The translations under genes and the position numbers were made by a program. From positions 58,079 through 122,078 of the forward strand of contig NZ_BMDZ01000006.1 of assembly GCF_014636235.1 (NCBI RefSeq): DNA of 64,000 nucleotides, given 5' to 3'. The DNA is from Tistrella bauzanensis. GTDB taxonomy: Bacteria; Pseudomonadota; Alphaproteobacteria; Tistrellales; Tistrellaceae. Under the pieces are notes generated by a model that did no database searches, was not told the DNA's origin, and worked only from the letters and a program-made list of their open reading frames with translations. This document shows, piece after piece, positions 1-8,576 of this stretch (positions are counted from its first letter, which is position 1; each line of letters starts with the position of its first letter).

Positions 1-1
1 T

Positions 2-55
2 GCACTGGCGATAGCAGACGCACCGGCGATAACGGTCGCATTGGCGATAACGGCT
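2..55. repeat. 18-bp tandem repeat, three copies
   Basis: Three adjacent 18-bp units start at 2, 20 and 38. Each begins GCA and contains the core GGCGATA; units two and three also share GGCGATAACGG. They lie just before the start of the MFS gene at 75. On the minus strand the repeats read open from a GTG at about 72 to the window edge, so they could be the start of a divergent gene whose body lies outside. No function can be assigned. Confidence 0.6.
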
Positions 56-74
56 TTGGAGTATCCCACCCTCG

Positions 75-1292
75 ATGACTGCAACCGCCCCCGCCGATGC
101 GGCCCAGGGCGGCAGCCGGCGTTCCATCGCCCTGCTGTCGCTCTCCCAGGGCTTCTACACTGTCATGACCATGCTGCTGGTCACGGTTTCGGGCCTTGCG
201 GGCTATATGCTGGCCGAGGACAAGAGCCTCGCCACCCTGCCTTTCGCGCTGACCTTCATCGCCAACACCGCCACCACCATTCCGGCATCAATGCTGATGG
301 CGCGGGCCGGGCGGCGCACCGGTTTCGCGATCGGCGCCAGCTTCGGCATCGCCGGCGCGCTGGTGGCGGCGGCATCGATCGCGATCGGCAGCTTCCTGCT
401 GTTGTGCGCGGCCATGGTTCTGGTCGGCATGTCGAACGGCTTCAGCGTGTTTCTGCGCCATGCCGCCGGCGAGGCGGCACCGCGCGGGCGTGAGGCGCGG
501 GCGATCGCACTGGTCATCTCAGGCGGGCTGATGGCGGCATTGGTCGGGCCCACGCTGGCACGGGCCTCGCGCGATGCCATCGCGCCCTATCCATTCCTTG
601 GCACCTATCTGGTGATCGCCGGGGCGGCGACCCTGATGCTCGTGGCGGCATTGTCGCTGGACATGCGCCGGCCCGCCGGCCCGCCCAAATCACTGTCCGG
701 CGGCCTTGGCGCCGCCTTCCGGCGCCCGCGCTATGTCATCGCGGTCATGGCCGGCATCACATCCTATACGGTCATGAACCTGCTGATGACCGCGACGCCG
801 CTGGCGATGGCCGCCTGCGGGCTGGATTTCGCCAACACTGCGCAGGTCATTCAATGGCATGTGCTCGGCATGTTCGCCCCGGCGCTGATCGTGGGTCGGC
901 TGATCGAGCGTTTCGGCCTGATGCCAGTGATGTTCGGCGGCTGCATCCTGATGGCGATGGCCATTGGCGTCGGCGCATCCGGCATCAGTCTCTGGCACTT
1001 CCGGATCAGCCTCACCCTGCTCGGGCTGGGCTGGTCGGCGCTGTTCGTGGGTGCGACTACTCTGGTATCGCTGTCGCTGCTGCCGGCCGAACGTGGCCCC
1101 GGCCAAGCCGCGAACGACTTCATCGTCTTCGGGCTGGTGGCGCTGTCGGCTTTCTTCTCGGGCCAGTTGATCGAGCGTTTCGACTGGGCGACGCTGACCA
1201 TGGCGGCACTGCCGCCGGTCGCCATCACCGCCTGCGCCCTGGGCTGGCTGTGGGCGATGGACGGCACCCGGCCAAGAGCGGTGGGCGCCTGA
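75..1292 (+). CDS. MFS transporter
   Basis: A 405-residue polytopic membrane protein of major facilitator superfamily type. It has about twelve hydrophobic segments and a basic loop between segments two and three (residues about 75-85, ARAGRRTGF) in the place of the MFS signature. There is no signal peptide. The ATG at 75 is the first start that leaves a short polar N-terminus before the first membrane segment. The substrate cannot be told from sequence; drug-efflux and metabolite-export members look alike. The gene runs towards the MFS gene at 1343-2629 on the other strand. The 50-bp gap between them holds a duplicated GATCACACCCGG but no convincing terminator. Confidence 0.85.
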   Translation: MTATAPADAAQGGSRRSIALLSLSQGFYTVMTMLLVTVSGLAGYMLAEDKSLATLPFALTFIANTATTIPASMLMARAGRRTGFAIGASFGIAGALVAAASIAIGSFLLLCAAMVLVGMSNGFSVFLRHAAGEAAPRGREARAIALVISGGLMAALVGPTLARASRDAIAPYPFLGTYLVIAGAATLMLVAALSLDMRRPAGPPKSLSGGLGAAFRRPRYVIAVMAGITSYTVMNLLMTATPLAMAACGLDFANTAQVIQWHVLGMFAPALIVGRLIERFGLMPVMFGGCILMAMAIGVGASGISLWHFRISLTLLGLGWSALFVGATTLVSLSLLPAERGPGQAANDFIVFGLVALSAFFSGQLIERFDWATLTMAALPPVAITACALGWLWAMDGTRPRAVGA

Positions 1293-1342
1293 TCCGCACC
1301 ACTCCCGCCGATCACACCCGGGCGCCGCGGATCACACCCGGA

Positions 1343-2629
1343 TCATCCCTTCTCCGCCTCGGCCGCCGGGCGCCCCTGCCCCAGCGTGCGGATCGCAACC
1401 GCCGCCACCAGACACAGCGCGCCGGCCACGAAGAATGCCGGCAGATAGCTGTCGAGCATGGTGCGCGACAGGCCGGCGCCGAAAGCGGCGGCGGCGGCCC
1501 CCATCTGGTGGCCGGCGAAGATCCAGCCGAAGACCAGTGGCGCGCGTTCACGGCCGAAGCGGTCTGCGGTCAGCTTGATGGTCGGCGGCACGGTCGCGAT
1601 CCAGTCCAGGCCATAGAACACCGCGAACAGCGACAGACCATAGAGCGTGAAATCCGAGAACGGCAGGAACAACAGCGATATGCCGCGCAGGCCGTAATAC
1701 CAGAACAGCAGCCAGCGATTGTCATAACGGTCCGACAGCCAGCCCGACCCGACCGTACCGATGAAGTCGAACACGCCGATCAGCGCCAGCAGCCCGGCCG
1801 CACGCACCGCCGGCACGCCGAAATCCGCACAGAGCGGGATCAGATGCACCTGGATCAGGCCATTGGTGCTGGCACCGCAGATGAAGAAGGTGCCGAACAG
1901 CACCCAGAACACCCGGGTGCGAGCGGCGTCACGCAAGGCATCAATGGCGGCGAAGGCGACCGAGCGGCCCGACGCCGCCGCCGGCGGCGCCACCTCGGTC
2001 TCGCCATAGGCCGGCAGGCCCAGATCCGACGGGCGGTCGCGCATCAAAGCCAGCACCGCCAGCGCCGCCACCACCATCAACCCGCACAGCAGCATCAATG
2101 CCGTCCGCCAGCCGGTTTCCTCGGCGATATAGGCAAGCAGGGGCATGAAGATCAACTGGCCGGTCGCCGAGCTTGCGGTCAGCAGGCCGATGACCAGCCC
2201 GCGGCGATGGGTGAACCAGCGGGTGGCGACCGTGGCGCCCAGCACCAGAGCGGTCAGCCCGGTGCCGATCCCGACGACCACGCCCCATAGCAGGATCAAC
2301 TGCCACAGCTGGGTCATCGCCATCGACAATGCCAACCCGCCCGCGACCAGCGACAGCGAGGTCAAGGTCATCCGCCGCACGCCGAAACGGTTGATCAGCG
2401 CCGCCGCGAACGGCCCCATCAACCCGAACAGCAACAGCCGGATTGCCATGGCCAGCGAGATATCGGCGGTTTCCCAGCCGAATTCCGCCTGCAACGGCAG
2501 CAGAAGCACGCCGGGCGCGCCGACGGCGCCGGCCGAGATCAGCATGGTCAGGAAGGTGACGGCCGCCACCACCCAGCCGTAGTGGACCTGGCGGCGGGCC
2601 AATGCGGCCGCGATGCGGGGGGTGGACAT
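1343..2629 (-). CDS. MFS transporter, OFA/MCT-like
   Basis: A 428-residue major facilitator protein. The N-terminus (HYGWVVAAVTFLTMLISAG, then a loop containing LPLQAEFGW) resembles the oxalate/formate-antiporter and monocarboxylate-transporter branch, so an organic-anion substrate is plausible but unproven. The frame stays open upstream to about 2896, but that stretch is proline/serine-rich repeat DNA. The ATG at 2629, just before the first membrane segment, is the sensible start. It is divergent from a TetR regulator at 2916, with an AT-rich palindromic region between them, the usual arrangement for a transporter controlled by its neighbouring regulator. Confidence 0.85.
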   Translation of the reverse strand: MSTPRIAAALARRQVHYGWVVAAVTFLTMLISAGAVGAPGVLLLPLQAEFGWETADISLAMAIRLLLFGLMGPFAAALINRFGVRRMTLTSLSLVAGGLALSMAMTQLWQLILLWGVVVGIGTGLTALVLGATVATRWFTHRRGLVIGLLTASSATGQLIFMPLLAYIAEETGWRTALMLLCGLMVVAALAVLALMRDRPSDLGLPAYGETEVAPPAAASGRSVAFAAIDALRDAARTRVFWVLFGTFFICGASTNGLIQVHLIPLCADFGVPAVRAAGLLALIGVFDFIGTVGSGWLSDRYDNRWLLFWYYGLRGISLLFLPFSDFTLYGLSLFAVFYGLDWIATVPPTIKLTADRFGRERAPLVFGWIFAGHQMGAAAAAFGAGLSRTMLDSYLPAFFVAGALCLVAAVAIRTLGQGRPAAEAEKG

Positions 2630-2687
2630 GGGGTGTGCGGCTCCTGATCTGCCGCCGGGTCCGCCTGGGAGCGGTGACGGGCGGGGG

Positions 2688-2730
2688 GATGACGGGCTGG
2701 GGGATGACGGGCTGGGGGATGACGGGCTAG
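2688..2730. repeat. 15-bp tandem repeat, nearly three copies
   Basis: The unit GATGACGGGCTGGGG is repeated head to tail from 2688, with a shortened third copy ending at 2730. It sits in the leader of the minus-strand MFS gene. It could be replication slippage, or could affect mRNA structure. No protein need be encoded here. Confidence 0.75.
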
Positions 2731-2773
2731 CGCGGCATCGGCGTTGGTTGCCCGCAAACGTCGTTCGATTTAT

Positions 2774-2817
2774 GATGATGGTGATCATCGGATTATAGTA
2801 TTGATGATGAACATCAT
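2774..2817. promoter_or_regulatory. Candidate TetR operators, two inverted repeats
   Basis: In an AT-rich island between divergent MFS and TetR genes there are two perfect inverted repeats. GATGAT-N4-ATCATC spans 2774-2789 and ATGATG-AA-CATCAT spans 2804-2817. They share the ATGAT half-site. TetR-family repressors commonly bind such palindromes between themselves and a divergent target, so this is the best operator candidate. Binding is inferred. Confidence 0.5.
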
Positions 2818-2915
2818 AATTGAAGTCAAGCGCCGATCCGACATCCCCAGGCCGGCCGTTCCATGACCGGCCTGGCGCGACAGCCGGGACGCGCATGCAT
2901 CAATGGGGGCCACAG

Positions 2916-3518
2916 GTGAAGGTGACACGCGAACAGGCCGCCGCGAACCGCGCGGCCATCGTCAAGGCGGCGGCACGGCTGTTCCGCGAACGCGGCTTCG
3001 ATGGCGTGGGGGTGGCGGAAATCATGAAGGCCGCTGGCCTCACCCATGGCGGCTTCTATGGCCATTTCGCCTCGAAGGATGCATTGGCGGCCGAAGCCTG
3101 CGGCGTCGCGTTCAAGGATATGGTCGACCGGCTGGCAGGCGGGCGCGGTCTGGCCAAGGGCGATCTGGCGCAGTATGTCGATGGCTATCTGTCTGAAACC
3201 CATCGCGACCGCCGCGATATCGGCTGCCCGATCGCCGCCTTCGCATCGGATATTCCCCGCCAGGATGTGGGCGTTCAGGCCGAATATGCCCAGGGCATAG
3301 ACCATTTCGCCGACACGCTGATCGGCCGCTTCCCGTCTCTGGCCGGCAATGACGGCGACGGCCGGGCGCCGGACCGCGGCAAGGCCCTGCTGATGATGTC
3401 GGCCCTGGTCGGGGGGCTGGCACTGGCACGCGCCGCGGCCGCCACCGATCCTGAGCTGTCGAACGAGATCCTGTCCAGCCTGAAGGCGGAACTTACCCGT
3501 GGCGATACCGCCGGCTGA
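2916..3518 (+). CDS. TetR/AcrR family transcriptional regulator
   Basis: A 200-residue one-component regulator. Residues about 5-55 form the TetR helix-turn-helix, with the recognition-helix motif LTHGGFYGHFASKDAL. The remainder is a helical ligand-binding domain with no recognisable ligand signature. I chose the GTG at 2916 because it is preceded by GGGGG at about 6 nt and gives an N-terminus (VKVTREQAA) like related regulators; ATG codons at 2820 and 2895 are in frame. Its 3' end overlaps the convergent TPR gene by 26 bp. It most likely controls the divergent MFS gene. Confidence 0.88.
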   Translation: MKVTREQAAANRAAIVKAAARLFRERGFDGVGVAEIMKAAGLTHGGFYGHFASKDALAAEACGVAFKDMVDRLAGGRGLAKGDLAQYVDGYLSETHRDRRDIGCPIAAFASDIPRQDVGVQAEYAQGIDHFADTLIGRFPSLAGNDGDGRAPDRGKALLMMSALVGGLALARAAAATDPELSNEILSSLKAELTRGDTAG

Positions 3519-4887
3519 GCGCCTCGGCCCGGGCGTCCAGCGCCGCTGAGCGGGTATCGAGCCCCAGCCGGCCATAGACCCGCGCCAGGGCCCGCAGATT
3601 GGCCGGCACATCGGGCGTCGCCGCCCGGCGCAGTTCCAGCATCTGCTGGGCCGGCACCAGCCGCCCGGCGCGGATCAGCGCATCCAGATAGACCTGTTCG
3701 AACAGGTCGCGCTGAGCATGGCTGCCGCCGATTTCGGTCATCCGCGGCAGGGCGCGTCCCAGTCCCCGCACGGCATCCGCCCAGTCGCCACGGGCATGGG
3801 CCAGCAGGCCATCGGCTGCCGGCACCGCCACGTCGCCCCATACCGTCTTCAGGAAGGCGGGCACGGCATGGGCATGGGCGTGCAGCGAGCCCTGCAATGC
3901 CCCGGCCTCGGCCCAGCGGCCGGCGCGCGCCAGCCCGTACAGATAATGCAGGTCCAGGAACGGCTGAACATGATCGCCGGTCCGTGGGGCCAGATAGGTC
4001 GCCACATCCGCCCAGCGGTCGCCGACATCGACCCCGGCCAGTTCCAGGCGCATCAACAGCGAGACCGCGTTGGCCTGATCCTGCGAATACTCCTTCCACA
4101 CCCCCCAGACCCGGCCATCGAAGATGTCGAACACATCGTCGATGCGGTCGCGGTCGAGCAGAAACAGGCACAGATGCCACCAGTTATGGGTGGACATGAA
4201 TGAATTCAGCCCCACCCAGGTCTCACTCATCTCGCGCATGAAGGCCAGCCCGTCATCGGTGCGGCCACGGCTGAGGCAGACATGGGCGATGGCATGATGC
4301 GCCCAGGGTTCATCGCGGCGCAGACGGATCGCCGCCCGGGCCTCCGCCTCGGCCTCGTCGATCAGATGGCATTGCTCCAGCGCGAAGGCCCGCATGCCGT
4401 GCAGTTCGGCCACCTCGTCGGCATGGGGTGCCGCGCGGTCGATGATCCGCAGCATGGTCGGGCTGTCGCCCAGATTGAAGGCGTGATACTGGCCAAGCTT
4501 GGCGGCCACCAGATCGCGGGGGAACCGGGCGACGGTTTCCTCATGCAGGCGGATCGCGGCCGGCATGTCGCCACGCACCCAGGCCCCCACCGCCTTCACC
4601 GTCAACTGCTCACGCTCGGTCGCGCCCTTCGCCGCCGCTTCCGCCCGCGCCAGATAGGGGGTGGCATTGGCGGTGGCGTCATGGGCTTCGGCGAACATGT
4701 GCAAGGCCGCGGCATAGGCCTGTGCCAGCGCCGCATCCGGGTCGGCATCGGCGGCGGGCAGCAGATCGACGGCTTCGGTGCGATAGCCCAGAAACCCGCC
4801 GATAAAGGCATTCACCCCGTCGAGCGTGCCGGCAAGGCCGGTGGTGACGGGGTTGTCCAGGCGGTCGGTCTGGCGGGTGACGGGCAT
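3493..4887 (-). CDS. TTC38-like tetratricopeptide repeat protein
   Basis: A 464-residue soluble protein with no signal peptide or membrane segment. Alternating helices with TPR spacing run throughout, and motifs such as PWAHHAIAHVCLSRGR and FMSTHNWWHLCLF match the TTC38 family, which occurs in animals and many proteobacteria. No enzymatic motif is visible and the bacterial role is unknown; a protein-interaction scaffold is the safe statement. The ATG at 4887 is used. The stop lies inside the last codons of the convergent TetR gene (26-bp overlap). The upstream intergenic region carries two strong inverted repeats. Confidence 0.8.
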   Translation of the reverse strand: MPVTRQTDRLDNPVTTGLAGTLDGVNAFIGGFLGYRTEAVDLLPAADADPDAALAQAYAAALHMFAEAHDATANATPYLARAEAAAKGATEREQLTVKAVGAWVRGDMPAAIRLHEETVARFPRDLVAAKLGQYHAFNLGDSPTMLRIIDRAAPHADEVAELHGMRAFALEQCHLIDEAEAEARAAIRLRRDEPWAHHAIAHVCLSRGRTDDGLAFMREMSETWVGLNSFMSTHNWWHLCLFLLDRDRIDDVFDIFDGRVWGVWKEYSQDQANAVSLLMRLELAGVDVGDRWADVATYLAPRTGDHVQPFLDLHYLYGLARAGRWAEAGALQGSLHAHAHAVPAFLKTVWGDVAVPAADGLLAHARGDWADAVRGLGRALPRMTEIGGSHAQRDLFEQVYLDALIRAGRLVPAQQMLELRRAATPDVPANLRALARVYGRLGLDTRSAALDARAEALSRRYRHG

Positions 4888-4906
4888 GGGCTGGCTGTCC
4901 TTGGGT

Positions 4907-5003
4907 TAAGAGCGATTTTCGCGTCATCTGGTTCACGAAAATCGCTCTAAGCTATTCGTTTATCGAGCATCTTCACCCGATCAGGTGGTTCCACCTGATC
5001 GGG
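4907..5003. repeat. Intergenic element with two perfect inverted repeats
   Basis: The mutY/TPR intergenic region (4888-5111) contains two perfect 13-bp inverted repeats. AGAGCGATTTTCG at 4909-4921 pairs with 4936-4948 across a 14-nt loop. CCCGATCAGGTGG at 4976-4988 pairs with 4991-5003 across only 2 nt. The composition is less GC-rich than the surroundings. This looks like a REP/BIME-type mosaic repeat of the sort scattered in alphaproteobacterial genomes. It might also terminate mutY transcripts, although no T-run follows either stem. Confidence 0.7.
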
Positions 5004-5111
5004 ATCTGCTCTGGATGGCGTGGCGGATGGCTGGCCCCTGTCAGCTTGGCGGTGGCGTCCCCCGGGATCAAGAGTTCCGATTGCCGCATTCAGCAGCCGG
5101 ATCCGGTTCGG

Positions 5112-6284
5112 CTATAGCGGCAGCCCCGGCTGGCCGGTGCCGATCCGGGCATGCTCGACCAGCTTGGCCATCACGCTGGGCAGCCCGGCCCGGCCAAGAT
5201 CCTGGGGCGGACACCAGCGCGGATCACCGGTCTCGCCCGCCTCGGCTGCATCCAGCGCTGCGGCCTCCGCCCGGTCCAGATGGCGCAGCATCACCCGCGC
5301 CTCCAGCCGGAAATGGGTGAAGACATGCACCACCACCCCCGGCAGCAGCCGCCAGCCCTGGGGGGACAGCGGTGCATGTGCCAGCGCCGCGGCCTGATCC
5401 CACGGCGCCCCTTCTTCCCATGGCGTGCCCGGTACCTCGGTCATGCCGCCCAGCAGGCCGGCATCGGGGCGGGTGCGGATGCGCATGGCACCATCGGCCG
5501 CACGCAGGGTGATGAAGGCCACCGCATGGCGGACGGGCCGGTCGCCCTTGGGCAGCCGCGCCGGCAGGGTGTCGGCGATACCGGCGGCCTCGGCCGCGCA
5601 ATCGCCGCTCCACGGGCAGCGATGGCAGGCGGGGCGGCGCGGCGTGCACAGCGTCGCTCCCAGATCCATCATCGCCTGCGCGAAATCGCCGGGCCTGTGG
5701 TCATGGGCGAACTGCGCCGCCCGCGCGCGCAATTCCGGCTTGGCATCGGGCAGAGGCGTGGCGATCGCGAACAGCCGCGCGCAGACCCGCTCGACATTGC
5801 CGTCCACCGGCACGGTCGGCCGGTCGAAGGCGATCGATGCCACCGCCGCGGCGGTATAGGCGCCGATCCCCGGCAGGTCCAGCAGGCCGGCCTCGGTGTC
5901 GGGAAAGCGGCCGCCATGGCGATCGGCCACCACCTCGGCGCAGGCATGCAGATTGCGGGCCCGGGCGTAATAGCCAAGCCCCGCCCAGCGCGCCAGCACC
6001 GCCTCGCGCCTTGCCGCCGCCAGATCGGTCACCCGCGGCCACAGATCCAGAAAGGCACGGAAATAGGGGCCGGCGGCCGCAACCGTGGTCTGCTGCAACA
6101 TGATTTCCGACAGCCACACGGCGTAAGGGTCGGCGGGCCTGCCCGGCTCCGCCCGCCAGGGCAGCACCCGGCGGTGACGATCATACCAGTCGAGCAATGC
6201 CAGCCGCAGCCGGTCGCGGCGATCGGGATCGATCGCCGGCACGGCAATGGCGAGCTTCGGCTTGGCAGGGCGACCTCGGGGCAT
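5112..6284 (-). CDS. mutY: A/G-specific adenine glycosylase MutY
   Basis: A 390-residue base-excision repair enzyme that removes adenine mispaired with 8-oxoguanine. Visible features are catalytic Glu60 in LSEIMLQQTT, the helix-hairpin-helix LPGIGAYTA (137-145), catalytic Asp161 in VPVDGNVERV, and the [4Fe-4S] cysteines C213-x6-C220-x2-C223-x5-C229. A C-terminal NUDIX-like domain that reads the 8-oxoG strand follows. Length and motif order are normal for the family. In many alphaproteobacteria mutY lies beside the DUF721-dsbA-smc string; here about 4 kb of unrelated genes separates them. Confidence 0.97.
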   Translation of the reverse strand: MPRGRPAKPKLAIAVPAIDPDRRDRLRLALLDWYDRHRRVLPWRAEPGRPADPYAVWLSEIMLQQTTVAAAGPYFRAFLDLWPRVTDLAAARREAVLARWAGLGYYARARNLHACAEVVADRHGGRFPDTEAGLLDLPGIGAYTAAAVASIAFDRPTVPVDGNVERVCARLFAIATPLPDAKPELRARAAQFAHDHRPGDFAQAMMDLGATLCTPRRPACHRCPWSGDCAAEAAGIADTLPARLPKGDRPVRHAVAFITLRAADGAMRIRTRPDAGLLGGMTEVPGTPWEEGAPWDQAAALAHAPLSPQGWRLLPGVVVHVFTHFRLEARVMLRHLDRAEAAALDAAEAGETGDPRWCPPQDLGRAGLPSVMAKLVEHARIGTGQPGLPL

Positions 6285-6363
6285 GGGCGGTGGGTTTCCG
6301 ATCCGGGCAAGGCAACAGGGCAGGCGCCATCAGATAGCGGCCACAGGCCCGATCGGCAAGCGG

Positions 6364-7311
6364 TCAGCCATGGACCGGCGGCGGCAGCGCCGCCATCTGG
6401 CGGCCGGCCTCGTCCAGCGCCCAGGCGATGAAATCGCGGATCGCGCGCGCACCGGCGCGGTCTTCCGGGCAGACCAGCCAGTAATCATAGGGCACCTCCA
6501 GCGCCTGGGCGAAGGGTCGCACCAGTGTGCCGGCCACCAGCGCATCGATGGCCAGGCCCAGCGGCACCAAGGCGGCCCCCATGCCGGCCGCCGCCGCATC
6601 CAGTTGCAGGAAGGTCAGGCCGAAACGCGGCCCCCGCCCACCATCGATCGCCCCCAGCCCGAAGCGGCGCAGAAAATCGGTCCAGCCCGGTTCGACCACC
6701 GTGGTGCCGGTTTCGATTTCGTCATGCAGCAGGGTCACGCCGCACAGATCGGCCGGCGCGCGCAGCCGATCGGCCATGGCCGGCGCGCAGACCACAACCA
6801 TCTGCCCGGGCAGAAGATGATGCGCGGCAAGCCCGACATAGCGCCCGCCGCCATAGCGGATCGCCACATCGACGCCGTCGCGGGTGAAATCGGCCAGTGT
6901 CGAAGATGCCAGAAGGCTGACCTGGCGGCCGCCCAGCACCGCCGTCATCCGTTCCATGCGCGGCAGCAGCCAGCGGCCGGCGAAGCTCGGCAGGGTCGAT
7001 ACCGTCAGGCTGACATCGGCATCGGCCTCCTGCACCCGGCGCAGGGTCGCTTCAAGCGTGTCGAACTGCTCGGTCAGCGTCGGCAACAGCCGGCGGCCAT
7101 ATTCCGTCACCTCCACACCGCGGGCATGGCGGGCGAACATCGGCCGGCCCAGCCAGTCTTCCAACTGACGGACCTGCTGGCTGACCGCCGCCGGCGTGAC
7201 CCCCAGTTCCTCGCCCGCGCGGGCGAAGCCGCCAAGGCGGGCCGCCGCCTCGAAATGGCGCAGCGCCAGAAGCGGCGGCAGACGACGACGGCGTAGCGGT
7301 GGCTGGCTCAA
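6364..7311 (-). CDS. LysR-family regulator, GcvA-like
   Basis: A 315-residue LysR-type regulator. The winged helix-turn-helix covers about residues 12-70 (LRHFEAAARLGGFARAGEE, VTPAAVSQQVRQLEDWLG), followed by a periplasmic-binding-like effector domain starting with VSTLPSFAGRWLLPRM, typical of the GcvA/AmpR branch. The start appears to be TTG at 7311 behind GAGGG; no ATG lies close enough. The neighbours are mutY (unrelated, downstream) and a small ORF read divergently, so the target is not obvious. Confidence 0.87.
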   Translation of the reverse strand: MSQPPLRRRRLPPLLALRHFEAAARLGGFARAGEELGVTPAAVSQQVRQLEDWLGRPMFARHARGVEVTEYGRRLLPTLTEQFDTLEATLRRVQEADADVSLTVSTLPSFAGRWLLPRMERMTAVLGGRQVSLLASSTLADFTRDGVDVAIRYGGGRYVGLAAHHLLPGQMVVVCAPAMADRLRAPADLCGVTLLHDEIETGTTVVEPGWTDFLRRFGLGAIDGGRGPRFGLTFLQLDAAAAGMGAALVPLGLAIDALVAGTLVRPFAQALEVPYDYWLVCPEDRAGARAIRDFIAWALDEAGRQMAALPPPVHG

Positions 7312-7469
7312 CGCACCCTCTGAGGCAATGGGACGGACGCATGGCCGGAGGCGGCGGCCATGGATGAGCGAGACTCAGCCATGTTAGGGCTATGGGCGAG
7401 AAAGCCTCGATCGCACCCCCGTCCGGCGCGGCGTAGATTGGACCGTATCACGAACCCCGGAGACGTTCC

Positions 7470-7715
7470 ATGCTCCCCTCCCCGCCCTTGGCCCCCGCCC
7501 TGCGGCCGCGGCCGGGCCCGCCGGCATTCGCCTTTCCTGCCCGCGCCCATCCGATCCGGCCGTCCATCATACGGCCCCTGTTGTTCCGCCTTGTCGCCCG
7601 GCTGTTCCATCCTGCCGCCACGACCGCCCATGGGGCGGTGCCGCGGGGCGAGCATCGCGCACTGAACCTGCCCGATCCGCTGCCTGAACCGCCCCGCCCG
7701 GTCTGGCCGTTCTGA
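7470..7715 (+). CDS. Small proline/arginine-rich hypothetical protein
   Basis: An 81-residue ORF with strongly GC-biased third codon positions, like the genes around it. GGAG lies 7 nt upstream of the ATG, so it is probably translated. The product is rich in Pro, Arg and Ala with no cysteines, no predicted membrane segment and no recognisable domain. It stands between the divergent LysR gene and a cysteine hydrolase. No function can be inferred. Confidence 0.5.
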   Translation: MLPSPPLAPALRPRPGPPAFAFPARAHPIRPSIIRPLLFRLVARLFHPAATTAHGAVPRGEHRALNLPDPLPEPPRPVWPF

Positions 7716-7830
7716 CCCCGTCATCTTCCGCCAGCATCATGGCATTGCCCTAGCCTGACTTGTCCAGCCCGCACCTGCCCCCCAGACCCCTCCTGCCCCC
7801 CAGTCCGCACCTGCACGGAAAGCCGATCCC

Positions 7831-8448
7831 ATGCCCGTCACCGGCCCTGCCACCACCCTTCTCGCCCATGCCGGCGCCAGCCTCGCCCCGGCGGAGGCCA
7901 GCCGCGCCGCCCTGGTGCTGATCGACGTGCAGGAAGAATATCGCAATGGCCGTCTGCCGCTGGTGGGGGTGGATGCGGCGCTGGACGAGATCATCCGGCT
8001 GGTCCACCGCATGCGGCAGTTGGCGGTGCCGGTTTTCCACATCCGCCATCTGGGCCGGCCCGGCGGCGCCCTGTTCGACCCCGATGGCAGCGGCTCGCTG
8101 ATCATCCCCGCAGCCGGCCCGCGCGGTGACGAGCCGGTGATCCCGAAGGCCCTGCCCGATGCCTTCACCGGCACCGATCTGGCCGGGCGGTTGCGCGCCG
8201 CCGGTCGCGACCAGCCGGTCTTCGCCGGTTTCATGACCCATATGTGCGTGTCCACCACCACCCGTGCCGCCCTGCATCTGGGCTTCAGCCCGACCGTGGT
8301 GGCGCGGGGCTGCGCCACCCGCGACCTGCCACCGGCCGGCGGCGAGGCCGAACCGGTGCCGGCCGAGCTGCTGCACCGCGCGACCCTGGCGGCGCTGGCC
8401 GACCGTTTCGCGGCGGTGGTGCCCGATGCCAGTTCCTGGGGCGGCTGA
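7831..8448 (+). CDS. Isochorismatase-like cysteine hydrolase
   Basis: A 205-residue member of the isochorismatase/nicotinamidase superfamily. The catalytic triad is visible as Asp32 (VLIDVQEEY), Lys106 (VIPKALPDAF) and Cys139 (GFMTHMCVSTTTR). These enzymes hydrolyse amide or vinyl-ether bonds in small metabolites. The substrate here is not predictable; it could be an amidase for a cyclic imide, a ureido compound or a pterin-like compound. It precedes the YciI-sigma pair by about 130 bp on the same strand but need not be in the same operon. Confidence 0.88.
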   Translation: MPVTGPATTLLAHAGASLAPAEASRAALVLIDVQEEYRNGRLPLVGVDAALDEIIRLVHRMRQLAVPVFHIRHLGRPGGALFDPDGSGSLIIPAAGPRGDEPVIPKALPDAFTGTDLAGRLRAAGRDQPVFAGFMTHMCVSTTTRAALHLGFSPTVVARGCATRDLPPAGGEAEPVPAELLHRATLAALADRFAAVVPDASSWGG

Positions 8449-8576
8449 GCGCGCTCCGGATTCGGGCGACAAGTCTTTTTTCGGCATCCACCGCCGGCCT
8501 GTCGATCACGCGGGGCATCGTTCGTCGTATGGTTATCGCACCCGCTTCGGGTGCCCATCCGACAGGAGATGCGACG

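Noticed and set aside
41-493. Open frame overlapping the first MFS gene
   Set aside because: Arg/His-rich translation in a shifted frame of a clear membrane transporter; poor codon bias.
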